Origin: Bartonella sp. WD16.2 | GTDB lineage: Bacteria; Pseudomonadota; Alphaproteobacteria; Rhizobiales; Rhizobiaceae | Reading direction: 5' to 3' | DNA: 64,000 nucleotides | Assembly: GCF_002022505.1 (NCBI RefSeq) | Contig: NZ_CP019781.1 | Coordinates: forward strand, 496,001 to 560,000 | Shown here: positions 27,004 to 39,593 of the stretch, piece after piece | Numbering within the stretch: position 1 is the stretch's first letter | Layout: each line of letters begins with the position of its first letter | Notes under the pieces: generated by a model | Databases searched by the model: none | What the model saw: the letters and a program-made list of their open reading frames with translations, nothing else | What the model was told of the DNA's origin: nothing | Position numbers and translations under genes: made by a program

Positions 27004-27432
27004 ATGGCAAAAAAAAATGTAGGGCAGCTAAAATTGCAAGTTCCAGCGGGGTCGGCTACTCCTTCTCCTCCAATTGGTCCCGCTCTTGGTCAGCGTGGTA
27101 TCAATATTATGGAATTCTGTAAGGCGTTTAATGCGGCTACGCAAGAAATGGAAAAGGGGGCTCCGATTCCAGTAATTATTACTTATTATCAAGATAAGTC
27201 TTTTACATTTTCTCTGAAGACTCCTCCTGTATCATTTTTCTTAAAGAAGGAGGCAAATTTGAAATCTGGATCAAAAGAGCCTGGTAAGGTATCTGCAGGG
27301 ACTATTTCTCGCGATAAGATTCACTTGATTGCAGAAGCAAAAATGAAAGATCTTAATACAAATGACATTGAAGCGGCGATGCGTATGGTTGAAGGTTCTG
27401 CTCGCTCGATGGGTTTAGAAGTTGTAGGCTAA
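27004..27432 (+). CDS. rplK: 50S ribosomal protein L11
   Basis: L11 forms the GTPase-associated centre with 23S rRNA. The start at ATG 27004 gives 142 residues beginning [20 protein letters not shown], with the proline-rich [20 protein letters not shown] and the C-terminal rRNA-binding domain. Upstream in-frame codons from 26905 are leader sequence. It ends 4 bases before rplA, and L1 is the usual autoregulator of this pair, so the 26852-27003 leader is the likely L1 target. Confidence 0.97.
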   Translation: MAKKNVGQLKLQVPAGSATPSPPIGPALGQRGINIMEFCKAFNAATQEMEKGAPIPVIITYYQDKSFTFSLKTPPVSFFLKKEANLKSGSKEPGKVSAGTISRDKIHLIAEAKMKDLNTNDIEAAMRMVEGSARSMGLEVVG

Positions 27433-27436
27433 TGTT

Positions 27437-28135
27437 ATGGTAAAAGTAGCAAAGAGAATAAAGAAAATTTGTGAAGGTATTGATTTTAATAAACTTTATA
27501 CCTTAACAGATGCTGTTTCAATGGTTAAAGAGCGTGCGGTTGCTAAGTTCGATGAAACAATTGAAATTTCGATGAATTTAGGTGTTGATCCTCGTCATGC
27601 AGATCAAATGGTTAGGGGTGTTGCTCATTTACCTAATGGGACAGGAAGAAATATTCGTGTTGCTGTTTTTGCGCGGGGTGACAAGGCTGAAGAAGCTAAG
27701 GCTGCTGGTGCTGATGTTGTAGGTGCTGAAGATTTATTTGAGACTGTTAATGCTGGGGTTATTGATTTTGATCGTTGTATTGCAACGCCGGATATGATGC
27801 CTCTTGTTGGTCGTCTTGGTAAGGTTCTTGGTCCGCGGGGTTTGATGCCGAATCCAAAGGTTGGTACTGTGACGCTTGATGTTGTTGCTGCTGTTGAAGC
27901 TTCTAAAGGTGGTGCTGTTGAATTTCGTGTTGAAAAAGCTGGTATTGTGCACGCTGGTATTGGTAAGGCTTCTTTTGGAGTTGATCAAATTGTGGAAAAT
28001 ATTAAAGCTTTTGCTGACACAGTTACTAAAGCTAAGCCGCAAGGTGCAAAAGGTGAATATATTAAGCGAGTTGCGGTTTCTTCAACAATGGGAGTTGGGG
28101 TTAAAATTGATCCTGCAACGGTTTGTACAGAATAG
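27437..28135 (+). CDS. rplA: 50S ribosomal protein L1
   Basis: L1 (232 residues) forms the mobile stalk at the ribosomal E site and represses the rplKA message. Conserved features are [37 protein letters not shown] and the C-terminal [11 protein letters not shown]. The length is normal. The spacing of 4 bases to rplK indicates translational coupling. Confidence 0.97.
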   Translation: MVKVAKRIKKICEGIDFNKLYTLTDAVSMVKERAVAKFDETIEISMNLGVDPRHADQMVRGVAHLPNGTGRNIRVAVFARGDKAEEAKAAGADVVGAEDLFETVNAGVIDFDRCIATPDMMPLVGRLGKVLGPRGLMPNPKVGTVTLDVVAAVEASKGGAVEFRVEKAGIVHAGIGKASFGVDQIVENIKAFADTVTKAKPQGAKGEYIKRVAVSSTMGVGVKIDPATVCTE

Positions 28136-28499
28136 GTTGGGCAAACTTATGATTTTACTGTAGATAATTGTTGTAGTTTTTTTTTAGGTTGTCGGTTTTA
28201 TCTGGCATCCAATTATCTAGGCTTTTTTTAAGCTTGGGTCATACCGGAAGAAATTTCGGGATGTCCTGTCCGAGATTGTGGGTGATACTTTGGGTATCTT
28301 AATCGAAAGAAAGCCTGCATGAGACTGGGGTAAAAGCTTTAGGTTAGGAGACTTAAAGGGTTTGAACCAAGGTTGCCTTTGATCGTTTATGCGTGAAAAG
28401 GGGGCAGGATCCTCGTCGGTAGCATAGAAGAATGATTTTATGTTATCAAAGGTAACCAGCAGGTTTGTTTTAAATGGGCCTGTTAAATGGAGAGAAACA
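28136..28499 (+). promoter_or_regulatory. rplJ leader, probable L10 autoregulatory region
   Basis: These 364 bases separate rplA from rplJ and contain no gene. The stretch from about 28225 is GC-richer and structured: CCGGAA with TTTCGG near 28240, GATAC/GTATC at 28284-28288 and 28294-28298, then a purine-rich AGGTTAGGAGACTTAAAGGG. Bacteria generally have an mRNA leader here that binds L10-(L12)4 and shuts off rplJL. The region's position and structure suggest the same, but I cannot identify the kink-turn exactly. Confidence 0.45.
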
Positions 28500-29018
28500 G
28501 TGAATAGAGCGGAAAAACGCGAATTTGTCACATGGCTTAACGAGGCTTTTCAAAAGTCTGGTTGTGTCATTGTTGCGCATTATTCTGGTTTAACGGTTTC
28601 GCAAATGAACGATCTTCGTTCAAAAATGAGCGAAGCAGGTGGTGCTGTTAAAGTTGCCAAAAACCGCCTTGCCAAAATTGCCCTTCAAGGCACGGGGTCT
28701 GAATCAATGAGAGATCTGTTTATTGGGCAGACGCTTATTGCTTATTCAGAAGATCCAATTACAGCACCAAAAGTTGCTGTTGATTTTGCAAAAACAAATG
28801 AACAATTTGTCATCCTTGGTGGTTCAATGGGTGCAACAAGTTTGAGTGTTGATGCTGTGAAATCATTAGCTTCATTGCCTTCATTGAGCGAATTGCGGGC
28901 AAAGCTTGTAGGTATAATTTCCACTCCTGCAACTCGTGTTGCTCAGGTTGTCAATGCTCCTGCGAGTCAAATTGCGCGTGTTGTTGGTGCATATGCTCAG
29001 GAGGGTCAAGCGGCTTAG
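28500..29018 (+). CDS. rplJ: 50S ribosomal protein L10
   Basis: L10 anchors L7/L12 dimers to the stalk base. Starting at GTG 28500, with GGAGAG before it, the product is 172 residues: [20 protein letters not shown], then [17 protein letters not shown] and [10 protein letters not shown], and the C-terminal helix ending [13 protein letters not shown] that carries the L12 sites. An ATG at 28440 in frame would add a non-conserved 20-residue leader inside the regulatory region. Confidence 0.96.
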   Translation: MNRAEKREFVTWLNEAFQKSGCVIVAHYSGLTVSQMNDLRSKMSEAGGAVKVAKNRLAKIALQGTGSESMRDLFIGQTLIAYSEDPITAPKVAVDFAKTNEQFVILGGSMGATSLSVDAVKSLASLPSLSELRAKLVGIISTPATRVAQVVNAPASQIARVVGAYAQEGQAA

Positions 29019-29121
29019 TACTGTTTTGTGTTTTGTAATTACAGAAAGATTTTAATGTTTTTCTGTTTTTGAGATAAATTTTAAACAATGATTCAAACCT
29101 CTTAATTGAAGGAATTTAAAA

Positions 29122-29493
29122 ATGGCTGATCTAACAAAGATCGTAGAAGATCTTTCTAACCTTACTGTCTTAGAGGCTGCTGAGCTCTCGAAACTACTTG
29201 AGGAAAAATGGGGTGTTTCCGCTTCTGCTCCTGTAGCGGTTGCTGCTGTTGGTGGTGCGGCTGCTTCGGCTGCTGAAGAAAAAACAGATTTTAATGTTAT
29301 TCTTGTTGATGGTGGTGCTCAAAAAATTAATGTCATTAAAGAAGTTCGTGCCCTTACTGGTCTTGGTCTTAAGGAAGCGAAGGACTTGGTTGAAGGGGCG
29401 CCTAAGCCTATTAAAGAAGGTGTTTCAAAAGACGAGGCAGAAAAAATTAAAACTCAACTTGAGGCAGCAGGTGCTAAGGTTGAGCTTAAGTGA
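29122..29493 (+). CDS. rplL: 50S ribosomal protein L7/L12
   Basis: This 123-residue stalk protein has the N-terminal dimerisation helix ([20 protein letters not shown]), an alanine-rich hinge, and the C-terminal factor-binding domain ([21 protein letters not shown] and [16 protein letters not shown]). It recruits EF-Tu and EF-G. It is followed by a terminator-like hairpin that partly separates it from rpoB. Confidence 0.98.
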   Translation: MADLTKIVEDLSNLTVLEAAELSKLLEEKWGVSASAPVAVAAVGGAAASAAEEKTDFNVILVDGGAQKINVIKEVRALTGLGLKEAKDLVEGAPKPIKEGVSKDEAEKIKTQLEAAGAKVELK

Positions 29494-29504
29494 TTTTAAT
29501 TGTG

Positions 29505-29528
29505 TCGGTGGATGTTTATGTCCACCGA
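29505..29528 (+). terminator. rplL-rpoB intergenic hairpin (probable attenuator)
   Basis: TCGGTGGA (29505-29512) pairs perfectly with TCCACCGA (29521-29528) around an 8-base loop, followed by the pyrimidine-rich tttcctcttt. In E. coli a partial terminator here reduces rpoBC relative to rplL. The same role is inferred. Confidence 0.65.
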
Positions 29529-29772
29529 TTTCCTCTTTCTAGGGAAAAGGTTTAATTGATACAGCTTTTTTCCTAACAGTTTAGTGGCTGTAAAGAGGTA
29601 GGTTTAATCTGTGAGAACTTAATAACAGAACTAAATAAATGAATATTTGGTTAGGTGTATGAAAGTAAGCGGTGCTCACAGGGTATCAAATAAACTGGTC
29701 TGTGTATGCAGGCTAATGGTATGGAGCTTTCAAGGTTAGTCTGCCTTGAATAGTAAAGATCGAGGAACGATG

Positions 29773-32700
29773 ATGGCTCAGACCCTAGCGATGATGTCTC
29801 AATTCAATGGTCGTAAGCGCGTACGCAAGTTTTTTGGTAAGATTCCTGAAGTAGCAGAAATGCCGAATCTTATTGAAGTTCAAAAAGCATCATATGATCA
29901 ATTCCTCATGATTGAGGAGCCAGAAGATGGGCGTCCAGATGAAGGCTTACAAGCTGTTTTTAAATCAGTATTTCCTATTTCGGATTTTTCTGGTACAGCT
30001 ATGCTTGAATTTGTTCGTTACGAATTTGATTTACCCAAATTTGATGTTGAAGAGTGTCGTCAGCGTGATTTAACTTACGCGGCTCCATTAAAGGTGATAT
30101 TGCGTTTAATCGTATTTGATATTGATGAAGACACAGGCTCGAAAGATATCAAAGATATTAAAGAACAGGGCGTTTATATGGGCGATATGCCTTTAATGAC
30201 AAGTAATGGTACTTTTGTCATTAACGGTACAGAGCGTGTTATTGTTTCGCAGATGCATCGTTCTCCAGGGGTGTTTTTTGATCATGATAAGGGGAAATCG
30301 CATTCATCAGGAAAATTACTTTTTGCAGCTCGTGTAATTCCCTATCGTGGTTCTTGGCTTGATATTGAGTTCGATTCTAAAGATATTATTTATGCCCGTA
30401 TTGATCGGCGGCGTAAGATTCCGGTTACGAGCCTTTTGATGGCATTGGGGATGGATGCGTCAGATATTTTATCGACATTTTATAATAAAATTACTTATGA
30501 GCGAGTCGAAAATGGTTGGCGTGTTCCTTATTCAATTGATCGCTTTAAGGGGATGAAACTGGTTTCTGATCTTGTTGATGCAGATAGTGGTGAGGTGGTT
30601 GCTGAAGCGGGTAAAAAGCTCACAGTTCGTACTGCAAAAATTTTGGCAGAAGAAGGTCTGAAAGCGATTAGAGTTAGTGAAGATGATTTATTAGGCTCTT
30701 ATCTAGCAGAAGATATTGTTAATTATCAAACAGGTGAGATTTATCTTGAAGCCGGCGATGAAATTGACGACAAAGCATTGAAGATTTTGTTTGATATTAA
30801 TGCTGATAAAATTGATGTTCTTGATATTGATCATATGAATGTTGGTGCGTATATCCGCAATACTTTAAAGGTGGATAAAAATGAAAGTCGGCAAGATGCA
30901 CTATTTGATATCTATCGAGTAATGCGTCCAGGTGAGCCTCCGACAATAGATACGGCGGAAGCTATGTTTCTTTCGTTGTTTTTTGATCCTGAACGATATG
31001 ATCTTTCAGCTGTTGGCCGTGTTAAAATGAATTTGCGTATGGGTCTTGATTGTCCCGATACGGTTCGTATCCTGCGTCAGGAAGATATTCTTGGTGTTGT
31101 TAAGATGTTGGTTGAATTACGTGATGGCCATGGTGAGATTGATGATATTGATAATCTCGGCAATCGTCGTGTTCGATCAGTTGGGGAGTTGATGGAAAAT
31201 CAATATCGGATTGGCTTGCTTCGTATGGAACGTGCAATAAAAGAGCGTATGTCATCCGTTGAAATTGATACTGTTATGCCACAGGATTTGATTAACGCAA
31301 AGCCGGCAGCAGCAGCGGTTCGTGAATTTTTTGGATCTTCACAATTGTCGCAGTTTATGGATCAAACTAACCCATTATCAGAGATTACCCATAAACGTCG
31401 TCTTTCTGCTCTTGGGCCGGGTGGTTTAACACGTGAGCGTGCAGGTTTTGAAGTGCGTGATGTGCATCCTACGCATTATGGTCGTATTTGCCCAATTGAA
31501 ACACCTGAAGGTCCCAATATTGGTCTTATTAATTCTTTAGCAACATTTGCACGAGTTAATAAATATGGTTTTATTGAAAGTCCGTATCGCAAGATTATTG
31601 ACGGTAAAGTGACAACAGAGGTGATTTACCTTTCTGCAATGGAAGAGTCAAAACATTATGTGGCTCAAGCTAATTCTTCATTAGATTCAGAGGGACGTTT
31701 TACAGAAGAATTTGTAGTTTGTCGTCACGCAGGTGAAGTGTTAATGGCTCCACGTGATCATGTGGATTTGATGGATGTTTCACCAAAACAGTTGGTTTCA
31801 GTGGCTGCTGCTCTTATTCCATTTTTGGAAAATGATGATGCAAACCGTGCGTTGATGGGGTCAAACATGCAGCGTCAAGCAGTTCCACTTATACGCGCTG
31901 AGGCGCCATTTGTCGGTACAGGTATGGAATCGATAGTTGCCCGTGATTCTGGTGCTGCTATTGGTGCAAAACGTGGTGGTATTGTTGATCAGGTTGATGC
32001 AACACGTATTGTTATTCGTGCAACGGAGGATTTGGATCCTTCAAAGTCTGGTGTTGATATTTATCGTTTGCAGAAATTTCAGCGTTCCAATCAGTCTACT
32101 TGTATTAATCAACGTCCTCTTGTGCATGTTGGTGATCGAGTAGAAAAAGGTGATATCATTGCTGATGGTCCATCAACTGATCTTGGTGATTTAGCTCTTG
32201 GGCGAAATGTTCTTGTAGCGTTTATGCCTTGGAATGGTTATAATTATGAAGATTCTATTCTGCTTTCTGAGCGCATTGTTGCTGATGATGTATTCACTTC
32301 AATTCATATTGAAGAGTTTGAAGTTGCTGCACGTGATACTAAACTTGGACCAGAAGAAATTACCCGTGATATTCCTAATGTTGCAGAAGAGGCATTAAGG
32401 AATCTTGATGAGGCTGGTATTATTTATATTGGTGCTGAAGTTCAACCTGGCGATATTTTAGTTGGTAAAATTACGCCAAAAGGTGAAAGTCCAATGACAC
32501 CAGAAGAAAAGCTTTTGCGTGCGATTTTTGGTGAAAAAGCTTCAGATGTCCGTGATACCTCTATGCGGATGCCTCCTGGAACTTTTGGTACTGTTGTTGA
32601 AGTGCGTGTTTTTAATCGTCATGGTGTGGAGAAAGATGAACGTGCGATGGCGATTGAACGTGAGGAAATTGAGCGTTTAGCCAAAGATCGTGATGATGAG

Positions 32701-33921
32701 CAGTCGATTCTTGATCGAAACGTTTATGCACGTCTTGCGGATATGTTGAAAGATAAAGTTGCAATAGAAGGTCCGAAAGGTTTTTCAAAAGGCAAGAAGC
32801 TTGATAGCACAATAATGGATTCTTATTCACGATCGCAATGGTGGCAATTTGCTGTTGATGATGAAAAGCTTCAAAATGAAATTGAAGCTTTACGTAAGCA
32901 GTATGATGAATCAAAGGAAACGTTGCAACGTTGCTTTATGGATAAGGTTGAAAAAGTTCAAAGAGGCGACGAGATGCCTCCTGGTGTTATGAAAATGGTG
33001 AAGGTTTTTGTAGCTGTAAAGCGCAAAATCCAACCAGGAGATAAAATGGCAGGGCGTCATGGTAATAAGGGTGTTGTATCGCGCATTCTTCCTATAGAGG
33101 ATATGCCTTTTCTTGAAGATGGGACGCATGCTGATATCGTGTTAAACCCACTGGGTGTGCCTAGTCGTATGAATGTTGGTCAAATTCTTGAAACACATCT
33201 TGGTTGGGCGTGTGCAGGGATGGGCAAAAAAATTGGTGATTTGGTAGAGCTTTATCAGGGAACTGGGGATATACTTCCTTTACGTCAATGTATTGAAAAT
33301 CTCATTCCTGATAATGACCGTAATGAATCAGTGCGTAAGTATAATAATGAAAGTCTTTTTAAATTGGCGCTTCAGATGAGAAAGGGTGTTTCAATTGCGA
33401 CACCTGTTTTTGATGGTGCTCATGAAGCTGATATCAATATGATGTTGGAAGATGCAGGTTTGGATAGTTCAGGACAAGTGACGCTTTACGATGGTCGTAC
33501 AGGAGAGCCTTTTGATCGTCCGGTAACGGTAGGTTATATTTACATGCTTAAATTACATCATCTTGTTGATGACAAAATTCATGCACGTTCAATTGGGCCT
33601 TATTCGCTTGTTACTCAGCAACCATTAGGTGGTAAAGCGCAATTCGGTGGTCAGCGTTTTGGAGAAATGGAAGTATGGGCTCTTGAAGCTTATGGTGCTG
33701 CATACACTTTGCAGGAGATGTTGACAGTTAAATCAGATGATGTGGCTGGTCGGACAAAAGTTTATGAAGCAATTGTTCGCGGTGATGATACATTTGAGGC
33801 AGGTATACCTGAAAGTTTTAATGTGTTGGTAAAAGAAATGCGTTCACTTGGTCTTAATGTAGAACTTGATGATGCACGCGGGTTTGTAGCACACCAGCCG
33901 TTGTCTAATGCAACAGAGTAA
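29773..33921 (+). CDS. rpoB: DNA-directed RNA polymerase subunit beta
   Basis: This 1382-residue subunit begins [21 protein letters not shown] choose ATG 29773, 7 bases after GAGG; the adjacent ATG 29770 or the upstream codon at 29746 are alternatives. The rifampicin-binding region [20 protein letters not shown] and [10 protein letters not shown] has the susceptible residues (Asp, His and Ser in the usual places). Other conserved blocks are [17 protein letters not shown], the active-site [13 protein letters not shown], and the C-terminal [20 protein letters not shown]. It is followed by rpoC after 164 bases. Confidence 0.98.
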   Translation: MAQTLAMMSQFNGRKRVRKFFGKIPEVAEMPNLIEVQKASYDQFLMIEEPEDGRPDEGLQAVFKSVFPISDFSGTAMLEFVRYEFDLPKFDVEECRQRDLTYAAPLKVILRLIVFDIDEDTGSKDIKDIKEQGVYMGDMPLMTSNGTFVINGTERVIVSQMHRSPGVFFDHDKGKSHSSGKLLFAARVIPYRGSWLDIEFDSKDIIYARIDRRRKIPVTSLLMALGMDASDILSTFYNKITYERVENGWRVPYSIDRFKGMKLVSDLVDADSGEVVAEAGKKLTVRTAKILAEEGLKAIRVSEDDLLGSYLAEDIVNYQTGEIYLEAGDEIDDKALKILFDINADKIDVLDIDHMNVGAYIRNTLKVDKNESRQDALFDIYRVMRPGEPPTIDTAEAMFLSLFFDPERYDLSAVGRVKMNLRMGLDCPDTVRILRQEDILGVVKMLVELRDGHGEIDDIDNLGNRRVRSVGELMENQYRIGLLRMERAIKERMSSVEIDTVMPQDLINAKPAAAAVREFFGSSQLSQFMDQTNPLSEITHKRRLSALGPGGLTRERAGFEVRDVHPTHYGRICPIETPEGPNIGLINSLATFARVNKYGFIESPYRKIIDGKVTTEVIYLSAMEESKHYVAQANSSLDSEGRFTEEFVVCRHAGEVLMAPRDHVDLMDVSPKQLVSVAAALIPFLENDDANRALMGSNMQRQAVPLIRAEAPFVGTGMESIVARDSGAAIGAKRGGIVDQVDATRIVIRATEDLDPSKSGVDIYRLQKFQRSNQSTCINQRPLVHVGDRVEKGDIIADGPSTDLGDLALGRNVLVAFMPWNGYNYEDSILLSERIVADDVFTSIHIEEFEVAARDTKLGPEEITRDIPNVAEEALRNLDEAGIIYIGAEVQPGDILVGKITPKGESPMTPEEKLLRAIFGEKASDVRDTSMRMPPGTFGTVVEVRVFNRHGVEKDERAMAIEREEIERLAKDRDDEQSILDRNVYARLADMLKDKVAIEGPKGFSKGKKLDSTIMDSYSRSQWWQFAVDDEKLQNEIEALRKQYDESKETLQRCFMDKVEKVQRGDEMPPGVMKMVKVFVAVKRKIQPGDKMAGRHGNKGVVSRILPIEDMPFLEDGTHADIVLNPLGVPSRMNVGQILETHLGWACAGMGKKIGDLVELYQGTGDILPLRQCIENLIPDNDRNESVRKYNNESLFKLALQMRKGVSIATPVFDGAHEADINMMLEDAGLDSSGQVTLYDGRTGEPFDRPVTVGYIYMLKLHHLVDDKIHARSIGPYSLVTQQPLGGKAQFGGQRFGEMEVWALEAYGAAYTLQEMLTVKSDDVAGRTKVYEAIVRGDDTFEAGIPESFNVLVKEMRSLGLNVELDDARGFVAHQPLSNATE

Positions 33922-34085
33922 TAGATTTGAGGGCGCACAGGAAACAATGCGCTCTAATCAGTTTGAAGGACTGTTAAGGTAGTAAATAGCTGATTTTAAA
34001 AGTCGAAATAGGTTTTAAATAAGACTGTGATGATAAAAGAAAGAGCCATCACAGCGGATTCTAAAAATCTTTGAAGGAGAACAGC

Positions 34086-37000
34086 ATGAGCCACGAGGTC
34101 ATGAATCTTTTCAATCCTCAGGTACCAACGCAGACATTTGACTCTATTCGTATTTCAATTGCGAGTCCTGAGAAGATTCTGTCCTGGTCATACGGCGAAA
34201 TAAAAAAGCCAGAGACTATTAATTATCGGACATTTAAGCCAGAGCGTGATGGTCTTTTTTGTGCGCGTATATTTGGTCCTATTAAAGACTATGAGTGTCT
34301 ATGTGGCAAGTATAAACGTATGAAATATAAAGGTATTATCTGTGAAAAGTGTGGTGTAGAAGTTACTCTTTCGCGTGTACGTCGTGAACGTATGGGGCAT
34401 ATTGAACTTGCAGCTCCGGTCGCCCATATTTGGTTTCTTAAGTCATTACCAGGTCGTATTTCTACTCTTTTAGATTTGACTTTAAAGGATATCGAAAGAA
34501 TTCTTTATTTTGAAAATTATATTGTTACCGAACCAGGTCTAACATCGCTCAAGTTACACCAGCTTCTTTCCGAAGAAGAGTATATGTTGGCTATTGATGA
34601 ATTTGGAGAGGACCAATTTACTGCTATGATTGGTGCAGAAGCTATTTATGAGCTTCTTGCTGCAATGGAGTTGGATAAAATAGCGAATGATTTACGCGTC
34701 GAATTGGCTGACACGACTTCGGAATTAAAGCAAAAAAAACTGATTAAGCGTCTCAAGATTGTTGAAAGCTTCCTTGAATCTGGTAATAAACCAGAATGGA
34801 TGATTATGAAAACAATTCCGGTGATTCCACCAGATTTACGTCCATTGGTTCCGCTTGATGGCGGTCGTTTTGCAACGTCGGATTTAAATGATCTTTATCG
34901 ACGTGTTATAAATCGTAACAATCGTTTGAAACGGTTGATTGAGCTACGTGCTCCTGGAATTATTGTACGCAATGAAAAACGTATGGTACAAGAAGCGGTT
35001 GATGCATTATTTGACAATGGTCGCCGTGGACGCGTGATTACTGGGGCAAATAAACGTCCGTTAAAGTCACTTTCAGATATGCTAAAAGGTAAGCAAGGGC
35101 GTTTCCGTCAAAACTTACTTGGGAAGCGTGTTGATTATTCAGGCCGTTCTGTTATTGTGACAGGGCCTGAATTAAAATTGCATCAATGTGGTCTTCCCAA
35201 AAAAATGGCTCTCGAATTATTTAAGCCATTCATTTATGCGCGACTTGATGCAAAAGGCTATTCATCGACTGTAAAACAAGCCAAAAAGCTTGTTGAAAAA
35301 GAACATCCGGAAGTTTGGGATATTTTGGATGAAGTTATTCGTGAACATCCTGTTTTGCTAAATCGTGCACCAACACTTCATCGTTTAGGGATTCAAGCTT
35401 TTGAGCCTGTTTTGATTGAAGGGAAAGCAATACAACTTCACCCATTGGTATGTACGGCTTTTAACGCGGATTTTGATGGCGATCAAATGGCAGTGCATGT
35501 TCCTCTTTCACTCGAAGCTCAGCTTGAAGCTCGTGTTTTAATGATGTCGACTAATAATATTCTACATCCAGCCAATGGTGCGCCAATTATTGTTCCATCA
35601 CAAGATATGGTTCTTGGTCTTTATTATCTTTCAATTGTTTCTGAAAAAGAACCAGGTGAAGGGATGGCGTTTGCTGATATGGGGGAATTATATCATGCTT
35701 TAGAGAACAAGGTTGTGACTCTTCATACGAAGATAAAAGGCCGTTTTAAAAATATAGATGAAAATGGTAAAGAGGTTGCCAAACTCTACGACACAACGCC
35801 AGGTCGTTTGGTTATTGGTGAGCTTTTACCTAAAAATCCAAATATCTCATTTGATATTGTTAATCGGGAGATGACTAAAAAGAACATTTCTAAAATAATT
35901 GATCAAGTTTATCGGCATTGTGGACAAAAAGAAACGGTTATTTTCTGTGATCGTATTATGCAGCTTGGTTTTTCTCATGCTTGTCGTGCTGGTATTTCTT
36001 TTGGTAAAGATGATATGGTTATCCCCGATAGCAAGTCACGTTTGGTTGCAGAAACGGAAGCTTTGGCTAAGGAATATGAGCAACAATATAATGATGGTTT
36101 AATTACACAGGGTGAAAAATATAACAAAGTTGTGGATGCTTGGGGTAAATGTACTGATCGCATTGCGGATGAAATGATGAAGCGTATTCAGGCTGTTGCA
36201 TTTGATCCAAAGACAGGTTCTCAGCGGCAAATGAATTCAATCTACATGATGTCACATTCGGGTGCGCGTGGATCTGCTAATCAGATGAGGCAATTAGCTG
36301 GTATGCGTGGATTAATGGCAAAACCATCCGGTGAAATTATCGAAACACCGATCATTTCTAATTTTAAAGAGGGTTTAACTGTTAACGAATATTTTAATTC
36401 GACCCATGGTGCTCGTAAAGGGCTTGCTGATACTGCATTGAAAACTGCTAACTCTGGTTATTTAACACGACGTCTTGTTGATGTTGCGCAAGATGCTATT
36501 ATTTCAGCAGTTGATTGTGGTACTGTAAAAGGTCTTACTATGCAGCCAATCGTCGATGCAGGACAAGTTGTTGCATCGCTTGGCCAAAGAATCCTCGGTC
36601 GTACAGCACTTTTTGATATTTTACACCCAGTTTCTGGTGAAGTTATTCTTCAAGGTGGTGCGATGATTGAAGAGGCTGATGTCGCTAGGATTGAAGAAGC
36701 TGGAATTCAGTCTGTTCAGATTCGTTCTGCTTTGACTTGTGAAACACGTCTTGGTGTTTGTGCTAAATGTTATGGTCGTGATTTGGCACGTGGAACGCCG
36801 GTCAATCAGGGTGAAGCAGTTGGTGTGATTGCGGCTCAGTCAATCGGTGAACCAGGAACGCAGCTTACCATGCGTACATTCCACTTAGGGGGAACGGCGC
36901 AGGTTGTTGATTCATCTTATTTTGAAGCGTCTTATGAAGGTACAGTAGAACTACGTAATCGTAATGTAGTTCGCAATTCTGAAGGCCATTTGGTGGTTAT

Positions 37001-38297
37001 GGGGCGCAATATGGCTGTTATTGTCAAGGATGAAACTGGTAAAGAGCGTGTTGTGCATCGTGTTAGCTATGGTTCACGCATTTTTGTTGATGATGGTGAT
37101 GTTGTTAAACGTGGACAACGTATAGCAGAGTGGGATCCTTACACTCGACCGATTCTTACTGAAGTTGATGGCTATATAGGTTTTGAAGATATGATTGATG
37201 GTTTATCAGTAACTGAAACAGCTGATGAATCTACAGGGATTACAAAGCGTTTGGTGATTGATTGGCGTGCTAATCCACGCAGTGCTGAATTAAAACCAGC
37301 AATTATCATTCACGCAGATAAAAAAGGTGAGCGTATTGCTAAGTTGCACAAAGGGGGTGAAGCTCGTTACATGATGTCAGTGGATACTATCCTTTCTGTT
37401 GAGCTTGGTTCTTACGTTAAGGCGGGAGATGTTATTGCTCGTTTGCCAATGGAAAGTGCTAAGACCAAAGATATTACGGGTGGTTTGCCACGTGTGGCTG
37501 AGCTTTTTGAAGCGCGGCGTCCAAAAGATCACGCTATTATTGCTGAGGTCAGTGGTACAGTTCGGTTTGGTCGTGGTTATAAAAATAAACGCCGTATTAT
37601 TATTGAACCAAATGATACAAATCTTGAGCCAGTAGAATATTTAATTCCAAAGGGTAAGCTATTTCATTTACAAGAAGGCGATCAGATTGAAAAAGGTGAT
37701 TATATTCTTGATGGCAACCCAGCACCTCATGATATTTTAGCAATTAAGGGTGTTGAGGCTTTGGCGTCTTACCTTGTTAATGAAATTCAAGAAGTTTATC
37801 GTTTACAGGGTGTTTTGATTAATGATAAGCACATTGAAGTGATTGTTCGTCAAATGTTGCAAAAGGTTGAAATTACGGAATCTGGTGATTCTAGTTATAT
37901 TCCAGGTGATAATGTTGATCGTATTGAATTAGATGAAATCAATGATAATCTAATTGCGGAAGGTAAAAAGCCTGCATCTGGTAACCCTATACTTCTTGGA
38001 ATTACGAAAGCATCTCTTCAGACGCCATCCTTTATCTCAGCGGCGTCGTTTCAGGAGACAACTCGGGTACTTACTGAAGCAGCAGTTTCTGGAAAGATTG
38101 ATACTTTGCAAGGGTTGAAGGAGAATGTTATTGTTGGTCGGCTTATTCCTGCAGGTACAGGTGGCACAATTGCTCAAATTCGTCGTATTGCCGCGATTCG
38201 TGATGATTTAATCGTAGATGAACAGCGCAAATCTAATCATAGTGAAGAGAGCAAAGTTATGTTAACGGATATGACGACTAATGCCGCTGTTGAATAA
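34086..38297 (+). CDS. rpoC: DNA-directed RNA polymerase subunit beta'
   Basis: The subunit has 1403 residues from ATG 34086, with GAAGGAG before it. It has the N-terminal zinc site ([20 protein letters not shown]), the catalytic [12 protein letters not shown] around residues 460-471 whose three Asp bind Mg2+, the bridge-helix and trigger-loop region ([15 protein letters not shown]), and the second zinc site ([19 protein letters not shown]). In other rhizobia rpsL-rpsG-fusA-tuf may follow; here a terminator and a non-coding stretch do. Confidence 0.98.
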   Translation: MSHEVMNLFNPQVPTQTFDSIRISIASPEKILSWSYGEIKKPETINYRTFKPERDGLFCARIFGPIKDYECLCGKYKRMKYKGIICEKCGVEVTLSRVRRERMGHIELAAPVAHIWFLKSLPGRISTLLDLTLKDIERILYFENYIVTEPGLTSLKLHQLLSEEEYMLAIDEFGEDQFTAMIGAEAIYELLAAMELDKIANDLRVELADTTSELKQKKLIKRLKIVESFLESGNKPEWMIMKTIPVIPPDLRPLVPLDGGRFATSDLNDLYRRVINRNNRLKRLIELRAPGIIVRNEKRMVQEAVDALFDNGRRGRVITGANKRPLKSLSDMLKGKQGRFRQNLLGKRVDYSGRSVIVTGPELKLHQCGLPKKMALELFKPFIYARLDAKGYSSTVKQAKKLVEKEHPEVWDILDEVIREHPVLLNRAPTLHRLGIQAFEPVLIEGKAIQLHPLVCTAFNADFDGDQMAVHVPLSLEAQLEARVLMMSTNNILHPANGAPIIVPSQDMVLGLYYLSIVSEKEPGEGMAFADMGELYHALENKVVTLHTKIKGRFKNIDENGKEVAKLYDTTPGRLVIGELLPKNPNISFDIVNREMTKKNISKIIDQVYRHCGQKETVIFCDRIMQLGFSHACRAGISFGKDDMVIPDSKSRLVAETEALAKEYEQQYNDGLITQGEKYNKVVDAWGKCTDRIADEMMKRIQAVAFDPKTGSQRQMNSIYMMSHSGARGSANQMRQLAGMRGLMAKPSGEIIETPIISNFKEGLTVNEYFNSTHGARKGLADTALKTANSGYLTRRLVDVAQDAIISAVDCGTVKGLTMQPIVDAGQVVASLGQRILGRTALFDILHPVSGEVILQGGAMIEEADVARIEEAGIQSVQIRSALTCETRLGVCAKCYGRDLARGTPVNQGEAVGVIAAQSIGEPGTQLTMRTFHLGGTAQVVDSSYFEASYEGTVELRNRNVVRNSEGHLVVMGRNMAVIVKDETGKERVVHRVSYGSRIFVDDGDVVKRGQRIAEWDPYTRPILTEVDGYIGFEDMIDGLSVTETADESTGITKRLVIDWRANPRSAELKPAIIIHADKKGERIAKLHKGGEARYMMSVDTILSVELGSYVKAGDVIARLPMESAKTKDITGGLPRVAELFEARRPKDHAIIAEVSGTVRFGRGYKNKRRIIIEPNDTNLEPVEYLIPKGKLFHLQEGDQIEKGDYILDGNPAPHDILAIKGVEALASYLVNEIQEVYRLQGVLINDKHIEVIVRQMLQKVEITESGDSSYIPGDNVDRIELDEINDNLIAEGKKPASGNPILLGITKASLQTPSFISAASFQETTRVLTEAAVSGKIDTLQGLKENVIVGRLIPAGTGGTIAQIRRIAAIRDDLIVDEQRKSNHSEESKVMLTDMTTNAAVE

Positions 38298-38329
38298 TTT
38301 TGATTAATATATGCCAAAGGGTAATAGGA

Positions 38330-38353
38330 AAATGCCTGAGTTTTCAGGTATTT
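38330..38353 (+). terminator. terminator after rpoC
   Basis: AAATGCCTGA (38330-38339) pairs with TCAGGTATTT (38344-38353), ten pairs including one G-T, around a 4-base loop, followed by ctttagtttt. It lies 33 bases after the rpoC stop and fits the end of the rpoBC transcript. Confidence 0.7.
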
Positions 38354-38894
38354 CTTTAGTTTTGAAATGCAGAAATAGTAGATTATTCTTAATAATATAT
38401 GACTGTAAAATTATAAGCAATTATAGTTTAGTTTTTTTATATTAATTGATAATAATATCAGTAATGCTTATTGTTTAGCTATAAAGTTTCAATTGTTGTG
38501 CAATCAAATAGAAAATCCATATCGACTAGTATTTTCTATGAAAGGTTATGAGATAGGGGGATTAAAAAACGATAAAATTGTCTCGTATGATCTAAAAAAT
38601 TGATTTTAGGTATGCATTTACGAAAATAATTAGTTAAACTTTCTGTATTGTCTTTTTCCAGAGAAGTGTTAGTGGTGAAAAAGTTAGAAGTTAAAGCTAG
38701 CAATAAAAAAATAAGATGTGTCATTATACGTAAGAATTTGTAGATTTTCGTGAGTTGATATAATAGAAAAATATGTGAAACATAACTCAAATTTTTAGAA
38801 GCGAGTATGTTTTATTTAAGTGCATTATATTGTTTCTTTGTTATAGAAAATTTTTTTATTAGACAGCAATGGTATTTCAATTTATTTTCTTGTC
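38354..38894 (+). other. intergenic region, rpoC to nitroreductase
   Basis: About 540 very AT-rich bases without a convincing gene. On the minus strand ATG 38724 to 38536 could encode 62 residues with a signal-like start (MTHLIFLLLALTSNFF), but no ribosome binding site precedes it and I recognise no family. The promoter of the nitroreductase should be in the last 150 bases. Confidence 0.4.
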
Positions 38895-38904
38895 GGGGGG
38901 GGGG
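38895..38904 (+). repeat. G10 homopolymer at the ribosome binding site of the nitroreductase gene
   Basis: Ten consecutive G lie 11 bases before ATG 38916 and are followed by AAG. The run overlaps the ribosome binding region. In such AT-rich DNA it is unlikely by chance, and length changes by slipped-strand mispairing could alter translation initiation. Confidence 0.75.
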
Positions 38905-38915
38905 AAGTAAAAGCA

Positions 38916-39593
38916 ATGACCAATTCTACTTTTGATATTTTTCAATCTATTTTGTCACGAAAATCAATTAGAGCTTTTACTAACCAACCTGTTGAGCAGG
39001 AAACAGTCAAGAAAATTTTAAAACTCGCAGCGCGAGCACCATCTGGAGCAAACCTTCAGCCTTGGCAAGTAATTGTTATAACAGGGGATATGTTGCAAAA
39101 AGTAGGGCAAGAACTTTCACGGCTTGTACTATCAGGTGTAAAAGGAGAGCGTGAATATCGTTATTATCCTCGCCAATGGCGAGAGCCTTATCTTTCTCGG
39201 CGTCGAAAGGTTGGTTTGGATCTTTATAAAAGTCTTGAAATCCAGAAAGGTGAACAAGAAAAAATGCTTCGCCAACATGCGCGAAATTTTTCATTTTTTG
39301 GTGCACCTGTTGGACTCTTGTTTACAATGGATCAGGATATGGAACTTGGTAGTTGGCTTGATTTAGGTATGTTTATGCAGACAATTATGTTAGTAGCGCG
39401 TGGATTTGGATTAGACACATGCCCTCAAGCAGCTTTTGCCGATTACCATAAACAAATTTGTACACTTTTATCAGTGTCTTCTGAGCGGCGTCTTATATGT
39501 GGTATGGCGCTTGGTTATCGCGATGTCAACGCTCCAGAAAACAATTTTGAAACTGAACGCGAACCGATCAAAAATTTTGTACGTTTTGTTTGA
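38916..39593 (+). CDS. nitroreductase family FMN oxidoreductase
   Basis: This 225-residue protein has the nitroreductase fold: SRKSIRAFTNQPVEQETVKK at the N-terminus, the FMN-phosphate contacts ARAPSGANLQPWQ (about 45-57), and GLDTCPQAAF near residue 165 with the conserved Gly-Leu. Members reduce nitro compounds, quinones or flavins with NAD(P)H; the substrate here is unknown. The start at 38916 follows the G10 run at an acceptable distance. It is a single gene flanked by long intergenic stretches. Confidence 0.88.
   Translation: MTNSTFDIFQSILSRKSIRAFTNQPVEQETVKKILKLAARAPSGANLQPWQVIVITGDMLQKVGQELSRLVLSGVKGEREYRYYPRQWREPYLSRRRKVGLDLYKSLEIQKGEQEKMLRQHARNFSFFGAPVGLLFTMDQDMELGSWLDLGMFMQTIMLVARGFGLDTCPQAAFADYHKQICTLLSVSSERRLICGMALGYRDVNAPENNFETEREPIKNFVRFV

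Noticed and set aside
27734..28042. Minus-strand 102-codon frame inside rplA
   Set aside because: Low-complexity Asn, Ser and Thr-rich translation; a shadow of the L1 gene.
32612..32914. Minus-strand 100-codon frame inside rpoB
   Set aside because: His-rich composition from reversed rpoB codons; rpoB is intact across it.
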